From Hyposmocoma kahamanoa (Eukaryota > Arthropoda > Insecta > Lepidoptera > Cosmopterigidae), in contig NW_020654133.1 of the NCBI RefSeq assembly GCF_003589595.1, positions 693,608-757,607 on the forward strand: a DNA stretch of 64,000 nucleotides, in the 5' to 3' direction. The notes under the pieces are model-generated. The model was not told the origin of the DNA. It worked only from the letters and a program-made list of their open reading frames with translations, and did no database searches. Below, piece by piece: positions 30,820 to 40,599 of this stretch (within the stretch, counting starts at the first letter, position 1; each line of letters begins with the position of its first letter). A program made the position numbers and the translations under genes.

Positions 30820-30930
30820 GAAATGATGAGAGTTATTTGTAACCCGAAATATTAGGCTTTATTTAGTTAAAAACTAGACATAGTCTGAGTGATGCGTATT
30901 TGTTATAAATACACTATATGGCATTTATCA
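30820..30930 (-). repeat. 3' LTR of the deleted gypsy element
   Basis: Direct repeat of 32704-32825; on the minus strand it begins TGATAAATGCC directly after the pol C-terminal codons. Confidence 0.6.
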
Positions 30931-31579
30931 CATCCTCCCCGGGGACGTCCTGCAGACGTAGTCATTCAGGTGAGCGGGGGGATGGCACTGCCTAGTGGAG
31001 CGTCGCAGCTATTCAGCTCTCCGGGGACGGTTCCGTCGGCTTTTATCGGCACTAGGTTGTTCCTGAGCTTCTTCCCATTCCTCCTCATCAAAAATACGTC
31101 ACGACAATCGTGAGTGTTATTGTTTGGGCTGGTGATTTCGGTGTTTATTTATTGAAAACATACCGTAAGTTGCGTTTTTTAAGTTTACCCTGAATATAAA
31201 TGTTTATAAACTATACTTTAAGGAGTAATTTCATGGTAAACGTTAGAACCACTCAAACGGAATATTATCATATTTATCCAAGTACACCAACAATTTCATT
31301 AGTGCAGGATTTGCGGTGTATTACTGCATTTTATTTGAGATGTTTTTGTTGGTAGTACGGAGGGTATTTATTTAGCAATGCAGAATAATAATTTTTATTT
31401 ATAAAGACTTGTATTTAAACTGAATGCTTTTCTATTTTGCGAAACCAAATAGCTGCCATTTTGCGGTAGGAGGAGCGCACCGCGTGAGCGGATTACCGGG
31501 AGTCTGTTTCCACCGGCGGCTAAATGGCGGTTTGTCACTATCGCTTCTCTCCCATTAAGGAAGCGGACACGTGGGTGTC

Positions 31580-31900
31580 GCAGGATCGCTTAAAGCAGCT
31601 CTATTTCCTCCACAATGGGGTCGTATTTGCTTTTTCTGTGGTGATTCTTAAGCAAGACTTGTCCAGGGTTAGTTAACCATGAAAGCAAAGATTGGCCACT
31701 CGCTGAACGCCTAGAATGGAATACCATTCGTTCGTGGGGTGTGCAGATCGTAGCCGTATATAGTAAAGAGCGGATTGCGTGGAGTGCACCCGTCAGTACA
31801 TGTTCCCACTTAGTTACGGGTAAATTTTGTGATATCGGAGCCAATTCTACAATTTTTCAAATGATACCATTATACCTCTCTGTTTGTTCCCTCGAGGATT
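31580..31900 (-). pseudogene. gypsy integrase C-terminal fragment
   Basis: ERYNGII, a TGA stop, then WEHVLTGALHAIRSLLYTAT, CTPHERM, LLSWLTNPGQVLL and YDPIVEEIELL. These are the segment just after the catalytic Glu and the C-terminal domain of Ty3/gypsy integrases. Confidence 0.75.
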
Positions 31901-32189
31901 ATAAGGCGTCGTATAACTCGTCGCTATGGATTTTTTATGCAAGAATTACTTGAGATCGTCTGATAAGGAGGTTGGAGGTAAATGGGCATTCCAAATATTG
32001 CAAAAAGATCAGTTAATTTGGTTTTTTTGTGTCGGAGGTAAGGTCTGAGCAGGGGTAAGCAAATGGAAAGCATAAACATTCGTCAATTATGGTTAGAATG
32101 TATCGGTTATTAATACTTTCATGCGGGTAGGGGTCCTTTAAAGTCAATGGAAAGTCTTTCAAATGGTGATGTTGCCTTTATGAGTGTGC

Positions 32190-32688
32190 CATTATTTTTA
32201 TAGAATCGGGTCTTAAAGAAGTATATTCCAGAAGTCTCTGGCGTATGGCTCAGATGACAGACCTGCTACAAATGCGTCTCTCACATATTCACTATCGTTT
32301 TGCTGAGCAGACACGGTTTTGAAATAGCAGTCTTTAGCAGTAATTTAAGCTCTTTAATGTACTTGTCAATCGTTTCACCTGGTTGTTGTTGTGTCTTAAT
32401 GAGTTTGTACCATGAATAAACTTCATTAGCCGGTTTGACAAAGAGCGAATCTAGTTTCGCAATTGCATTATCGTATTATTTCACGTCACACATATAGCAA
32501 TAAAAGTTTGGAGATAGATGGTTTACTAACAGTTGTTATTTCGGATCGTCGCTGCAAGCTTTGTCGACCGTTTGCACAGCCGAGAGAAAGCTTTGGAATG
32601 TTTTCTTCCGGTGCATCCAGGTAATCGCATTGTCGATGTTTGAAGACGGATCCGCGTCGAATCGCTCAAGGCGTAAGTATTTATCCAT
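32190..32688 (-). pseudogene. gypsy gag fragment
   Basis: Starts MDKYLRLERFDADPSS and continues with AITWMHRKKTFQSFL and PGETIDKYIKELKLLL, typical of capsid-type Gag. At least three in-frame stops. Confidence 0.65.
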
Positions 32689-32703
32689 TTAAGTAAATAA
32701 ATT

Positions 32704-32825
32704 GAAATGATGAGAATTATTTTTAAACCCGAAATAGGCTTTATTTAGTTAAAAACTAGACATACTTTGAGCGACATTAACGTATGATGTGTATTTCTTA
32801 TAAGTACACGATGTGGCATTTATTA
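32704..32825 (-). repeat. 5' LTR of the deleted gypsy element
   Basis: See 30820-30930. The outer terminal bases read TA instead of the TG seen in the other LTR. Confidence 0.6.
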
Positions 32826-32937
32826 TATTACAAAAAAACATTAAATTCGTCTACTAAATAAGTAATACAATAAATAGCTAGGTATACTTTGCATTTTCTG
32901 ATTTCATCAATATTAATCTTCTTACGATACCTAGCGC

Positions 32938-33115
32938 CAGAACGAACAAGTCGTGCGCCTGTCTATAGCAGTTGCAGTGTCACCCAGAGCTCTAAATCTC
33001 AAAAATCTGAGGGACACTGCCCGTCACCCTAGGACATAAGTTGACAAGTCCCAAGTGCCTGTAATTTTACCAGCACCCGTACCCTTCTAACCCGGAACGC
33101 AATAACGCTGACATT
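32938..33115 (+). repeat. Dispersed hairpin repeat
   Basis: GAACGAACAAGTCGTGCGCC through the hairpin, GACAAGTCCCAAGTGCC and AACCCGGAACGCAATAACG; close to the copy at 1990-2280. Confidence 0.6.
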
Positions 33116-33309
33116 GTATCATTTGTCTTATACAAATGATACACTGATTTACTGGTACTGATAATGATATAATGATCGACTCGAGTGTCCGATGCGCACT
33201 GATTGAAATAACGCGGCACACGCCACGTGTAAGCCAATATTGCAGCATACACATTTTTATAATGTAGGTTATTAACCGTACAATCTTATTGTAACAACGT
33301 ATACCTACA

Positions 33310-33640
33310 GAAAGAATCGTTTACCTTAGTTAAACGAAATTGTGGTACCAAAATTCAAATTCAAAATAATCTTTATTTCATAGGTAGGTACGCATTATTA
33401 CACTTGAAATCGTCAAAATCGTCACAATGGTACCATGAGTTTGGACTTAGATCTAAGGTTAATATTATTGGATATCTTCTTTCTTCATGACATTATGTAT
33501 ATTTTTACGGGCATACAAAATATTTGAGTAAATGTACTGTGATGTCATGATACCAGTCTCCTTAAACTTCTGAGAGAAACTCGAGAACCTAAACGGTACA
33601 CAGAACGAATCGCTCGTTTTTGCAACACAAATATGGTTAT
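33310..33640 (-). mobile_element. LINE RT C-terminal fragment (Jockey-type)
   Basis: Reverse copy of part of 59019-59537 (the NLRAKSK, ARKNIHN and SREKL regions on the minus strand). It is split by the 77-bp insertion at 33351-33427. Confidence 0.7.
33351..33427 (-). mobile_element. 77-bp LINE-tail insertion with 8-bp target duplication
   Basis: It matches the LINE 3' tail family at 12381-12515 (CTTTATTTCATAGGTA) and is flanked by TGGTACCA at 33343-33350 and 33428-33435. The host sequence is continuous if one copy is removed. Confidence 0.78.
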
Positions 33641-33711
33641 GGTATACAACAACAACAACGCACACACTCAACACAGCCTCGCACTAAAACAAAATACAAT
33701 CTAATTGAGAA

Positions 33712-33790
33712 CCTCCTTTTTTCGAAGTCGGTTAAAAACAGTCAAATTGAGAACCTCTTCCTTGTTTGAAGTCGGCTAATACATATCTAT
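33712..33790 (-). repeat. ACCGACTTC repeat, inverted pair
   Basis: AACCTCCTTTTTTCGAAGTCGG followed by a second, weaker GAAGTCGGCTAA unit; same family as 8769-8860. Confidence 0.55.
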
Positions 33791-34034
33791 AATCCGTATA
33801 TCTTATTGTCAGTATTTCCTTACCAAGTATGACAAATCCTTAAAGATTTATAATAATTACCGTCATTATTAAAATATACATGTATGTTTATTGTGTGTGT
33901 GAACCAATTTCAATGGATTTCAATGTTTCTTTCTTTGTTAGGAAGGGGGTACACCAGTAGTGGTCCCATTTACGTATGAAGAAAAAATAACACCTCTAAT
34001 TTTTTTTTTGACAAACTAGGGGATGAATCTAGTT

Positions 34035-34140
34035 TATTGAATTTCACCCATTTTTAACCGACTCCAAAAAAAGAGGAGGTTCTCAATTAGACTGTACTTT
34101 TTTTGTATGTATCTTACGCGATAACTCCGGCATTTGTAAA
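34035..34140 (+). repeat. ACCGACTTC repeat
   Basis: ACCGACTCCAAAAAAAGAGG, GGTTCTCAATTAGACTGTAC and ACGCGATAACTCC. Confidence 0.55.
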
Positions 34141-34345
34141 TCGAGTTTGATTTATTTATTTTTGGCATAGCTACAGAATACAAACTGTGAAGACGCTTAG
34201 TTAACATGCATTATAATAGGAGTAAATTTGTATTCCTATGACAGCCACGCACGGCATTTGCGAAATAAGTAAAGTACTTACAAATTAACAGATTATTAAA
34301 CATAATAATAATAAAAAAATGCACTGCAAAAACAATAGTAAAAAA

Positions 34346-34684
34346 TCATGTTACACGTACATAAAAATAATGCGATTCGTAAATATACAACGTATTCAGC
34401 TTCTCCTTACAAATATTTAAATAAGTATAGCGACTATGGGAGAATAAGTCCAAATCTTTAGAAAAGTTGTTATGAGCTCTAAACATGCGAAAAATAGGAT
34501 AATTATATGAGACATTGTTAGTGGTACATGGCAAAGAAAAAGTTATTTGGGTACGTTTACTGCCAATCTTAAACAAGGCGTGGCTTAAGATCTCACTTGA
34601 GTCCATTTCAAAGTTGATAATTTTAAACAGTGTGGAATAGTCCAGTATCACACGTGATGATTCTTTCTTTGTTAGAAAGTCCAC
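34346..34684 (-). pseudogene. Probable non-LTR RT C-terminal fragment
   Basis: Open for 112 codons: KIGSKRTQITFSLPCTTNN, then YPIFRMFRAHNNFSKDLDLF. The pattern (xHRTNxxxxSPIxRxxxxYN) resembles the end of CR1/L2-type polymerases. A related scrap lies at about 33925-34010. Family call tentative. Confidence 0.45.
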
Positions 34685-34728
34685 AGCATTAGTCTCATTT
34701 AAATTTGAAGAAAATATTCCGCCTCTAA

Positions 34729-34893
34729 GGGTCGTATTTTATAACTCTACTCAATGCTCAAGTCAGGACTTGAGTATGATTTAAATCATTAGGAATCATA
34801 CTCAAGTCTTTGCCACTAGTGTCGTATTTCCAGTGCTTGAAATCATACTCAAGTCCTTACTTGAGCATTGAGTAGAGTTCTGGAATAGGATCC
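34729..34893. mobile_element. MITE, GGGTCGTATT family, full copy
   Basis: GGGTCGTATT... and inverted GGATCCTATTCCAGAACTCT, with the shared inner block CTCTACTCAATGCTCAAGT. TAA flanks both sides (34726-34728, 34894-34896), a 3-bp duplication as made by PIF/Harbinger elements. 165 bp. Confidence 0.75.
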
Positions 34894-35439
34894 TAAGTTT
34901 GCTTGGCCGTAAGAGGCGCTCACTGTCTCTCCGCTATCGTGGTCCCATGATGCAGTTTGATAATGCGAAGCATCTTGAGGGCGTTTTCCGTAATACACAT
35001 CACGGAAGAAAAAAAAACAAACGCTGTCGCCAAAACTCGTTCGTAATTTTAAACACTATAAAATCTTGATAATGATTAGTCGTAGATTCTAATTTAAAAA
35101 CAAGTAACAAATTCTGTACTGTTAATATAATTTCAACTTTAACCTGTTGGCATATCGTTGAAAGTTGCAAGTTACCACGTTTTGATTTTATGTTGAAATT
35201 TCAATCAATGTCCAGCCATCTAGTGGTCAATAGCTGAACGAGGACGACGCTTACGAGTGGCGTGGAAAATTCGAGATGTTTACTTAGTTATCCAAAAAAG
35301 AACCGATCACATTGCAGTTTACTTTCGTTTCTTGCAACAAAAAATGATTACGACAAACAAAAAATTTTAAATTTACTAATATTAAGTAATATATATAAGG
35401 CACGGCGCTCAGTGACGGGATGGCTTGCAATTTAAAATT

Positions 35440-35633
35440 CTGAGTGGCACGGGCGGCGTCGTGGTGAATGTTCACCGATCCCACGGCGCCGATTCAACCG
35501 GCGAGAGGGAAACCCGGGGGGGTTTTAGGGGGGTAGGCCCTCCAGTCTGGAGGGCGAGTCCCCATATAAACCCCTGAGTCTCCGTAAGCTCAGGGGTATC
35601 CATAAAGATTTCCCCCTCGTCAAAAAAAAAAAA
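35440..35633 (+). mobile_element. SINE with poly(A) tail
   Basis: CACCGATCCCACGGCGCCG, then CCGGCGAGAGGGAAACC, GCCCTCCAGTCTGGAGGGCG, CCCCTGAGTCTCC and a run of 14 A. I recognise this 3' unit as a recurrent moth SINE; the exact family name is uncertain. Confidence 0.6.
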
Positions 35634-36019
35634 AAGTTTTAATTTCATAGTTAAATAGTTTTAGGTATTTTCCTCTCCAAATTACTTTCGAGGTTACGAA
35701 AATTCGTGCAAACGTTATTACTGGAAAATATCATTTCGGACTTCTGATAGTAACCTCCGAGCTTTTTTGAAGCCGTTTGGTTTTGCCCACCAAATAACCC
35801 CGGAATTGGATGCCGTAAGGTCGTTCGAATACGAGCAGAACCATAGAAAAAGTTTGTTATGTTTGATTACAGTCATTATGAAGAAAAGTAGTTGTAATCC
35901 AAGATTATTAGGACGATTATTCTTTGATATATCAAAGATTGATAAATCAATTCTATAGAATGTTCCGCCATTCAATTCAATTTAATTTGTTTTTGCACGC
36001 AATAGCCACCATACGTTAC

Positions 36020-36293
36020 TGTTTGATTTCTTGGGGTTGTAGGCAATAAAGTTCTTTATTTTATATTTACAAAATTTTATATCGTATACTTTGTATTGAC
36101 AAGTTACAAAGTTGCAGCCCGAGCCCGCGCAGGAAAAGAACTCAGAAGTAATGAGAAGTCTATTTATAGTGGATGGTACAGGAACTGGCTGCTGTCCTCG
36201 AGCACTATACGAGCGCGTGCCGATGCCATCGATGTCTTCCATATAAATCGTTATAGGTTTACTATAATGGGGTAGAGGGTGCTGTCCTTAACA
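36020..36293 (-). repeat. 3' LTR of the BEL/Pao element
   Basis: On the minus strand it runs TGTTAAGG...ATCAAACA, with TG/CA ends. Confidence 0.75.
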
Positions 36294-36369
36294 TGCTCGC
36301 CGCCTTGAGAAGTGTGGCTCTCAACAGGAATACGACTTTTTCTTCTTTGGCAACTGTGGATTCCCCGCC

Positions 36370-36850
36370 GGAAACTTGAAACGGGCAGAGCTTAAAGAAA
36401 GCCCTCTGGATGATGCCGGTGGCCGTCTGGACACTGGCCACTCTACGTACATTGTCTCGACCTGGGAAAACTTTTAAAATTCATCTTTTCATTCGCCATT
36501 TAAGCGGGGGTCAATTATTTTCTTCTATGAGGACCATGGTCCATGGTTGAGGATCCTCATGATTATGTTTCCATTTTACCCTTTGCTGTAGTTCAGTAAT
36601 ATACTCCTTGGACCACCTCTTCCAGAAATTTTGCCGGATCTGTTCGACTCGCTTGTATCTTGGTAAGCTGTGCATGGTGGCAGCAGTGACATCATTAGCA
36701 GCAGGAGCAGTCAACGGGCGTCCCAGAAGGAAGTGAGCCCCACGTGGAGAATAATGCATACACGTGGATCGTGCAGGACTCTGACCGCGGCGGCCTCGTT
36801 GTGCGTAACACCTTCTAACAACAATCAACATGGTTTTAGCACACAATAAA
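36370..36850 (-). pseudogene. BEL/Pao integrase C-terminal fragment
   Basis: Minus strand: GAHFLLGRPLTAP, LPRYKRVEQIRQNFWKRWSK, YITELQQRVKW and, after frame breaks, PGRDNVRRVASVQTATG. These are hallmark blocks at the end of BEL/Pao polyproteins. Confidence 0.82.
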
Positions 36851-36957
36851 AACCTGAGGAGTGGATGGAACGATATTGGTCAGACCCTTAGGCGCTGATG
36901 ATGTGGCGACGTCCTCTTTTCTTCTTTGAAGTCTTCAATGTGGCTCTGATGGTCCAA

Positions 36958-37282
36958 TGTTTGATTTCTCAGGGTTGTGGGCAGGATCTATCCAATAAAG
37001 TTCTTCATTTTATATTTTCAAAATTTTATATTGACTACTTTGTATTGACAAGTTACAAAGTTGCAGGTTGTACCTGAGCGCGGGCAGGAAGACAACACAG
37101 AAATAATGAGAAGTATACGGGCGTTCAGCGCCCTCTAGCGGATGGTACCGGAACTGGCTGCTATACTCGAGCCGTCTTGTACTATACAAGTGCGTACCGA
37201 TTGTACTATACAAGACATAGATGTCTTGGATATAAGTCATTATAGTTCTACTATAATGGGGTAGAGGGTGCTGTCCTTAAAT
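36958..37282 (-). repeat. 5' LTR of the BEL/Pao element
   Basis: About 50 bp longer than the other LTR owing to small insertions (CGCCCTCTAGCGG region and a doubled CTATACAAG). Confidence 0.72.
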
Positions 37283-37491
37283 GTTACTGATATATTAAAT
37301 TTTTATTGAATTGATATTCTATATCTTTTATATTTTTTGCGAAATTACTCCACTAGTTTGTTATAATTATTAACACAAAGATCGAACACTCAGAAAAAAT
37401 CCCTTCGATCCGGCCGGATACGAATCGAAATTCGAGTTGCTGATATAGTTCAATAATTTAAAAATGTCCAAACCTTGATTTAATGTTCCAG

Positions 37492-37629
37492 ATGAAGGTT
37501 CTCTCGGTTTTAGTTTTGACTGGTACAGCAGCAGCCGTGATCATGGAAGATGAATATGCCAAAACGGAAAGAGCTCCTTGTGAAAGTCCAGGGAAGTACT
37601 GCCTTACCTATTTCTGCTGCCAAGCGTAA
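37492..37629 (+). CDS. Candidate small secreted Cys-rich peptide, 45 residues
   Basis: ATG follows directly after a TGTTCCAG acceptor-like site. MKVLSVLVLTGTAAAVI looks like a signal peptide, followed by MEDEYAKTERAP and a Cys segment CESPGKYCLTYFCC before QA and TAA (37627-37629). The spacing C-x6-C-x4-CC could form two disulfides. The peptide may be the whole product or one coding exon of a longer gene; no donor is needed as the frame closes. I do not recognise a family. No neighbour suggests a role. Confidence 0.4.
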   Translation: MKVLSVLVLTGTAAAVIMEDEYAKTERAPCESPGKYCLTYFCCQA

Positions 37630-37654
37630 TATAAGCATTTTTGCGTTTCGGCTT

Positions 37655-37797
37655 TGAAGGGTGCTGGTGAAATTACAGGCACATTCAAGTTAGTCTCAGA
37701 GTGACGGGCGTAGCAGCAGTGCGCCTCAGATCTCTGAGGGACACTGCAACTGTTATGTCGCTTACCATCAGGCGTACTAGTTCGCCTCGTCTCTTGG
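37655..37797 (-). repeat. Dispersed hairpin repeat, minus copy
   Basis: GGGTGCTGGTGAAATTACAG, the hairpin and ACTAGTTCGCCTCGTC; starts 25 bp after the small peptide's stop codon and could supply its 3' UTR. Confidence 0.55.
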
Positions 37798-38089
37798 AAT
37801 GAGTATTTAATGCATTTTCAACCATCACCAAACTACGCACTGTTGTGTACGCTCAGTTCCGGTTCATGACATTTTATTTATTTGTTGTGTGTCCAATCGA
37901 TTTTAAACCAATTATAATTTCCTAAGTTTTAAACTTACATTAAAAGTATTTTAATACATAATTATGTCAATCCGCAACGTAGGCTTCGTCGGGAAGACAC
38001 AAATATAAATCAGCAATAGGCTTCGTCACAAAGAAATTAATAATTTAATTCGCTAGACTTAGTTATTTCTACTTAACTATAAGAATGAA

Positions 38090-38560
38090 TCTTAACTGGC
38101 TCAAACGTCCCCATAACACTGGCAGCATTACCGTGCTGAATAGCCAACGAAATTTAACCTGTCATTGTGTCCCTAACCATTCGACAGCACGGTTTGGCAG
38201 TTAGACTACGTATTGTGCAGCCTATAGCTATCGGCCTAATGCCTCCGTCCTTCGAAAGGGCGCAAAGAGCAGCTCCATACAAACAAGGCCATACATAAAA
38301 TCGTTATGGATTTTAGCAATCTAGAACCATTGTTACCGGCTGAAGGAGATGTCAATTTTTTGAGATGCTGTGGGCGCAAGCCATCCAAACCAGATGCGGA
38401 CCCGTTATAAAAGGAACTTGTAGCATCTCTCACTTCCATAGGTGTCACAGATATCGGGTCACTTGAACCATCTGGTCCCGAAGGAAACACAAGCGGCCTA
38501 GTAGGGACCGGATGTTTCTCCCGTGAAGATCTAAAAGTCTCGTCAGAGCTCGTCATTAGC
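38090..38560 (-). pseudogene. Non-LTR reverse transcriptase N-terminal fragment
   Basis: Minus strand: SVTPMEVRDATSSF, GSASGLDGLRPQHLKKL, then in a shifted frame GIRPIAIGCTIR. The GPDGLRPQHL and IRPIAIGxxxRR blocks are RT motifs 1-2 of a LINE. Several breaks. Confidence 0.65.
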
Positions 38561-40140
38561 TCCTTCGAACGAGGAGACTTTCCGATAAAAGTAGGCGGAT
38601 TGCACCCTTCAAATCACCGTTTATTGTGTACACGTAGTATGTATGTAGTTTCAACAATACCCTTCACAACCACAACGCAGCAATGCTCACATAACTACCT
38701 AAATCTTCAGAAAGTTTTGTTTATCTAGTTCTAATAATTTATGTCTAAGTCATAATTAGGTGTAGCGTAAAGAGGTTATTTTTACTGATTAAGTGATGAT
38801 TTAATTGCCATTAGTGAAATTGTTTTTAATTTTGATAAGAGAAATATTTTATTTTTATATTTACATTTAATAAATATACTAGAAACACAGAATAGTAATT
38901 TATGTATTAAAAAAAATAGATTCAACACAACAAAATAGGTTATTTAAATCAATTTTTCATTCATTCATCATTCATTCAGGCAGTATGGGAAAGCTGTCAA
39001 TCGCGCCAAAAATGTTTCTTGCCATGCGAAGATAACGTCCACTTATAAAGCAAGTTGGATACTTCTGCATTGCAAAGCGACGAAATCACTCTAAGGATTA
39101 AGGATTGTTCCTGCCAAATAATTGACCTAACTGTAAGTTTACTCACGCTCACTTTTAATATTTTTACTCCAAAACGATAGTAACTTCGTTTAACTTTGGT
39201 TGATAAAATTTACAAACGGAATCATGAATGTGACGTTACAGGGGAATGTTCGTCCGTCGTAAAATAGCATTATAATTTGGGTTATTTTTTTTTAAAGTTA
39301 CAATGTAATGCTCGGTGATTTTAACAAAAGGATTCGCTCTGGACCTTTTGGAGGGAAAAGTGTCGTTTTTATTTTGACTTTCAATTATTTTGTGAAATCT
39401 AGTTTAAAGTGGAATAGGATAGTGCTATTGTACCTTAATCGAAGATTAAAATGCGAAATTATACGAATCTCGAACTAAAATACCCATATCGGCCCGTTTT
39501 AAGGAATCCCGAGTCAATCCAAGCACGCCGTCTCAATTTGCCTATCCTCTTTTTGGCGGCCATATTTACAGAAACATAATCTACATTCTGCTAAGCGGAA
39601 AACTCGACACTGGCGAAATCTTAAAAAAAAGGAACCGCCATTGAGCAAAACGAAGAAGAAGAATGTAATGCTCAAAATCGAAGCTCGTTTGTTACACTGC
39701 GAATGCTCCCGGTGAGGGACCGCCTTTAAACGATTAAATTAAATGCGAAATCGTTGAAGTCAAAGTCCAATTCGAATTTGATTTTGACATTGTTAAAGTT
39801 CTTCCTGTATGAAAAGCAGGGAACTGAGGCGATACAACCAACTATTAATAGACAAATACGAATTAATGGACGAAAATGGCATAGAACCATGGACAATCCC
39901 AACACAAACTTGAGTGAAAACTTAAGTGTACTTCAGCTGAGAACAGCACTGGGTACTATTCAAGAATAAACGAAATCACGTGTGTTCTGTTGTCGGATCC
40001 GCTGAAAATCAGCGTCGTAGCACTTGAATGTGAGACGACAACAAGCTGAGTGGGTCACGGTTTCCTTTGCAGCATACCACACACGCTTTGTACTCTATAT
40101 GTTATATGTATTTAGTTTCAAATCCTTAGGTTATTATTAC
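38561..40140. other. Gene-free stretch
   Basis: AT-rich; only short ORFs without motifs (for example 39754-39969). Confidence 0.3.
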
Positions 40141-40148
40141 TCTTATTA

Positions 40149-40150
40149 TC

Positions 40151-40196
<46 letters not shown>
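40149..40196 (+). repeat. (TTA)n microsatellite
   Basis: About 16 TTA units; the Tyr-repeat ORF over it is an artefact. Confidence 0.9.
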
Positions 40197-40197
<1 letters not shown>

Positions 40198-40261
40198 AAA
40201 TTGCATGTGTAGTGTGTTGATTATTTAAGGGATAAATTATTTCTGTTCTATTCTATTCTAA

Positions 40262-40343
40262 ATGCTTAAGACTTGAATCAATGCTCAAGCTATGTTGATT
40301 AACGATCACGACGATACTTGAGTCACGTTCTGGAATACGACCC
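40262..40343. mobile_element. MITE, GGGTCGTATT family, right-end fragment
   Basis: AATCAATGCTCAAG and GTTCTGGAATACGACCC, followed by TGA. Centre and left end decayed. Confidence 0.5.
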
Positions 40344-40599
40344 TGAGAGTCTTAAGGCGAAAAGACGTAGTAATTTTGCTACTAAAATGCATTTGAATAG
40401 TTGTTTTGCAGAATGTAAACACTTATCGGTATTCAATGAAAGTGTTAGTGACGTTAACCTAAACATAAGAAGAGCATTTGTAATGGACAGTGGCCCTATA
40501 GCAATAACAACCCCATACAGTAACTCATCGTCTACAGAAAATCTGATTATTAAACGGGGCATAAATTCTACGTTACCTGTTTAAAATGGCGGCAGAAGC

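Larger units (their letters stand above)
30820..32825 (-). mobile_element. Ty3/gypsy element, internally deleted, with both LTRs
   Basis: LTR-like direct repeats of about 115-122 bp (30820-30930 and 32704-32825) share AAATGATGAG, GGCTTTATTTAGTTAAAAAC and GGCATTTAT. ATATT flanks both outer borders (30815-30819, 32825-32829). On the minus strand the interior holds gag, an integrase piece and a pol C-terminus (RRSTRQ, PPAHLNDYVC). Protease, RT and RNase H are missing. The gag ATG lies only 15 bp from the 5' LTR, so no primer-binding site fits. Confidence 0.7.
36020..37282 (-). mobile_element. BEL/Pao element, internally deleted, two LTRs and GTTAC duplications
   Basis: LTRs at 36020-36293 and 36958-37282 share TAATGAGAAGT, TAGCGGATGGTAC-like and GGGGTAGAGGGTGCTGTCC blocks. 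The 5-bp repeat GTTAC flanks the whole (36015-36019, 37283-37287). The interior of about 660 bp keeps only the integrase end, so most of gag-pol has been lost. Confidence 0.82.

Noticed and set aside
35718..35975. 85-codon minus-strand ORF
   Set aside because: No recognisable motif; overlapping ORFs on both strands suggest chance.
39754..39969. 71-codon plus-strand ORF
   Set aside because: No motif, signal peptide or splice context.
40024..40212. ORF ending in a Tyr run
   Set aside because: Product of the TTA microsatellite.
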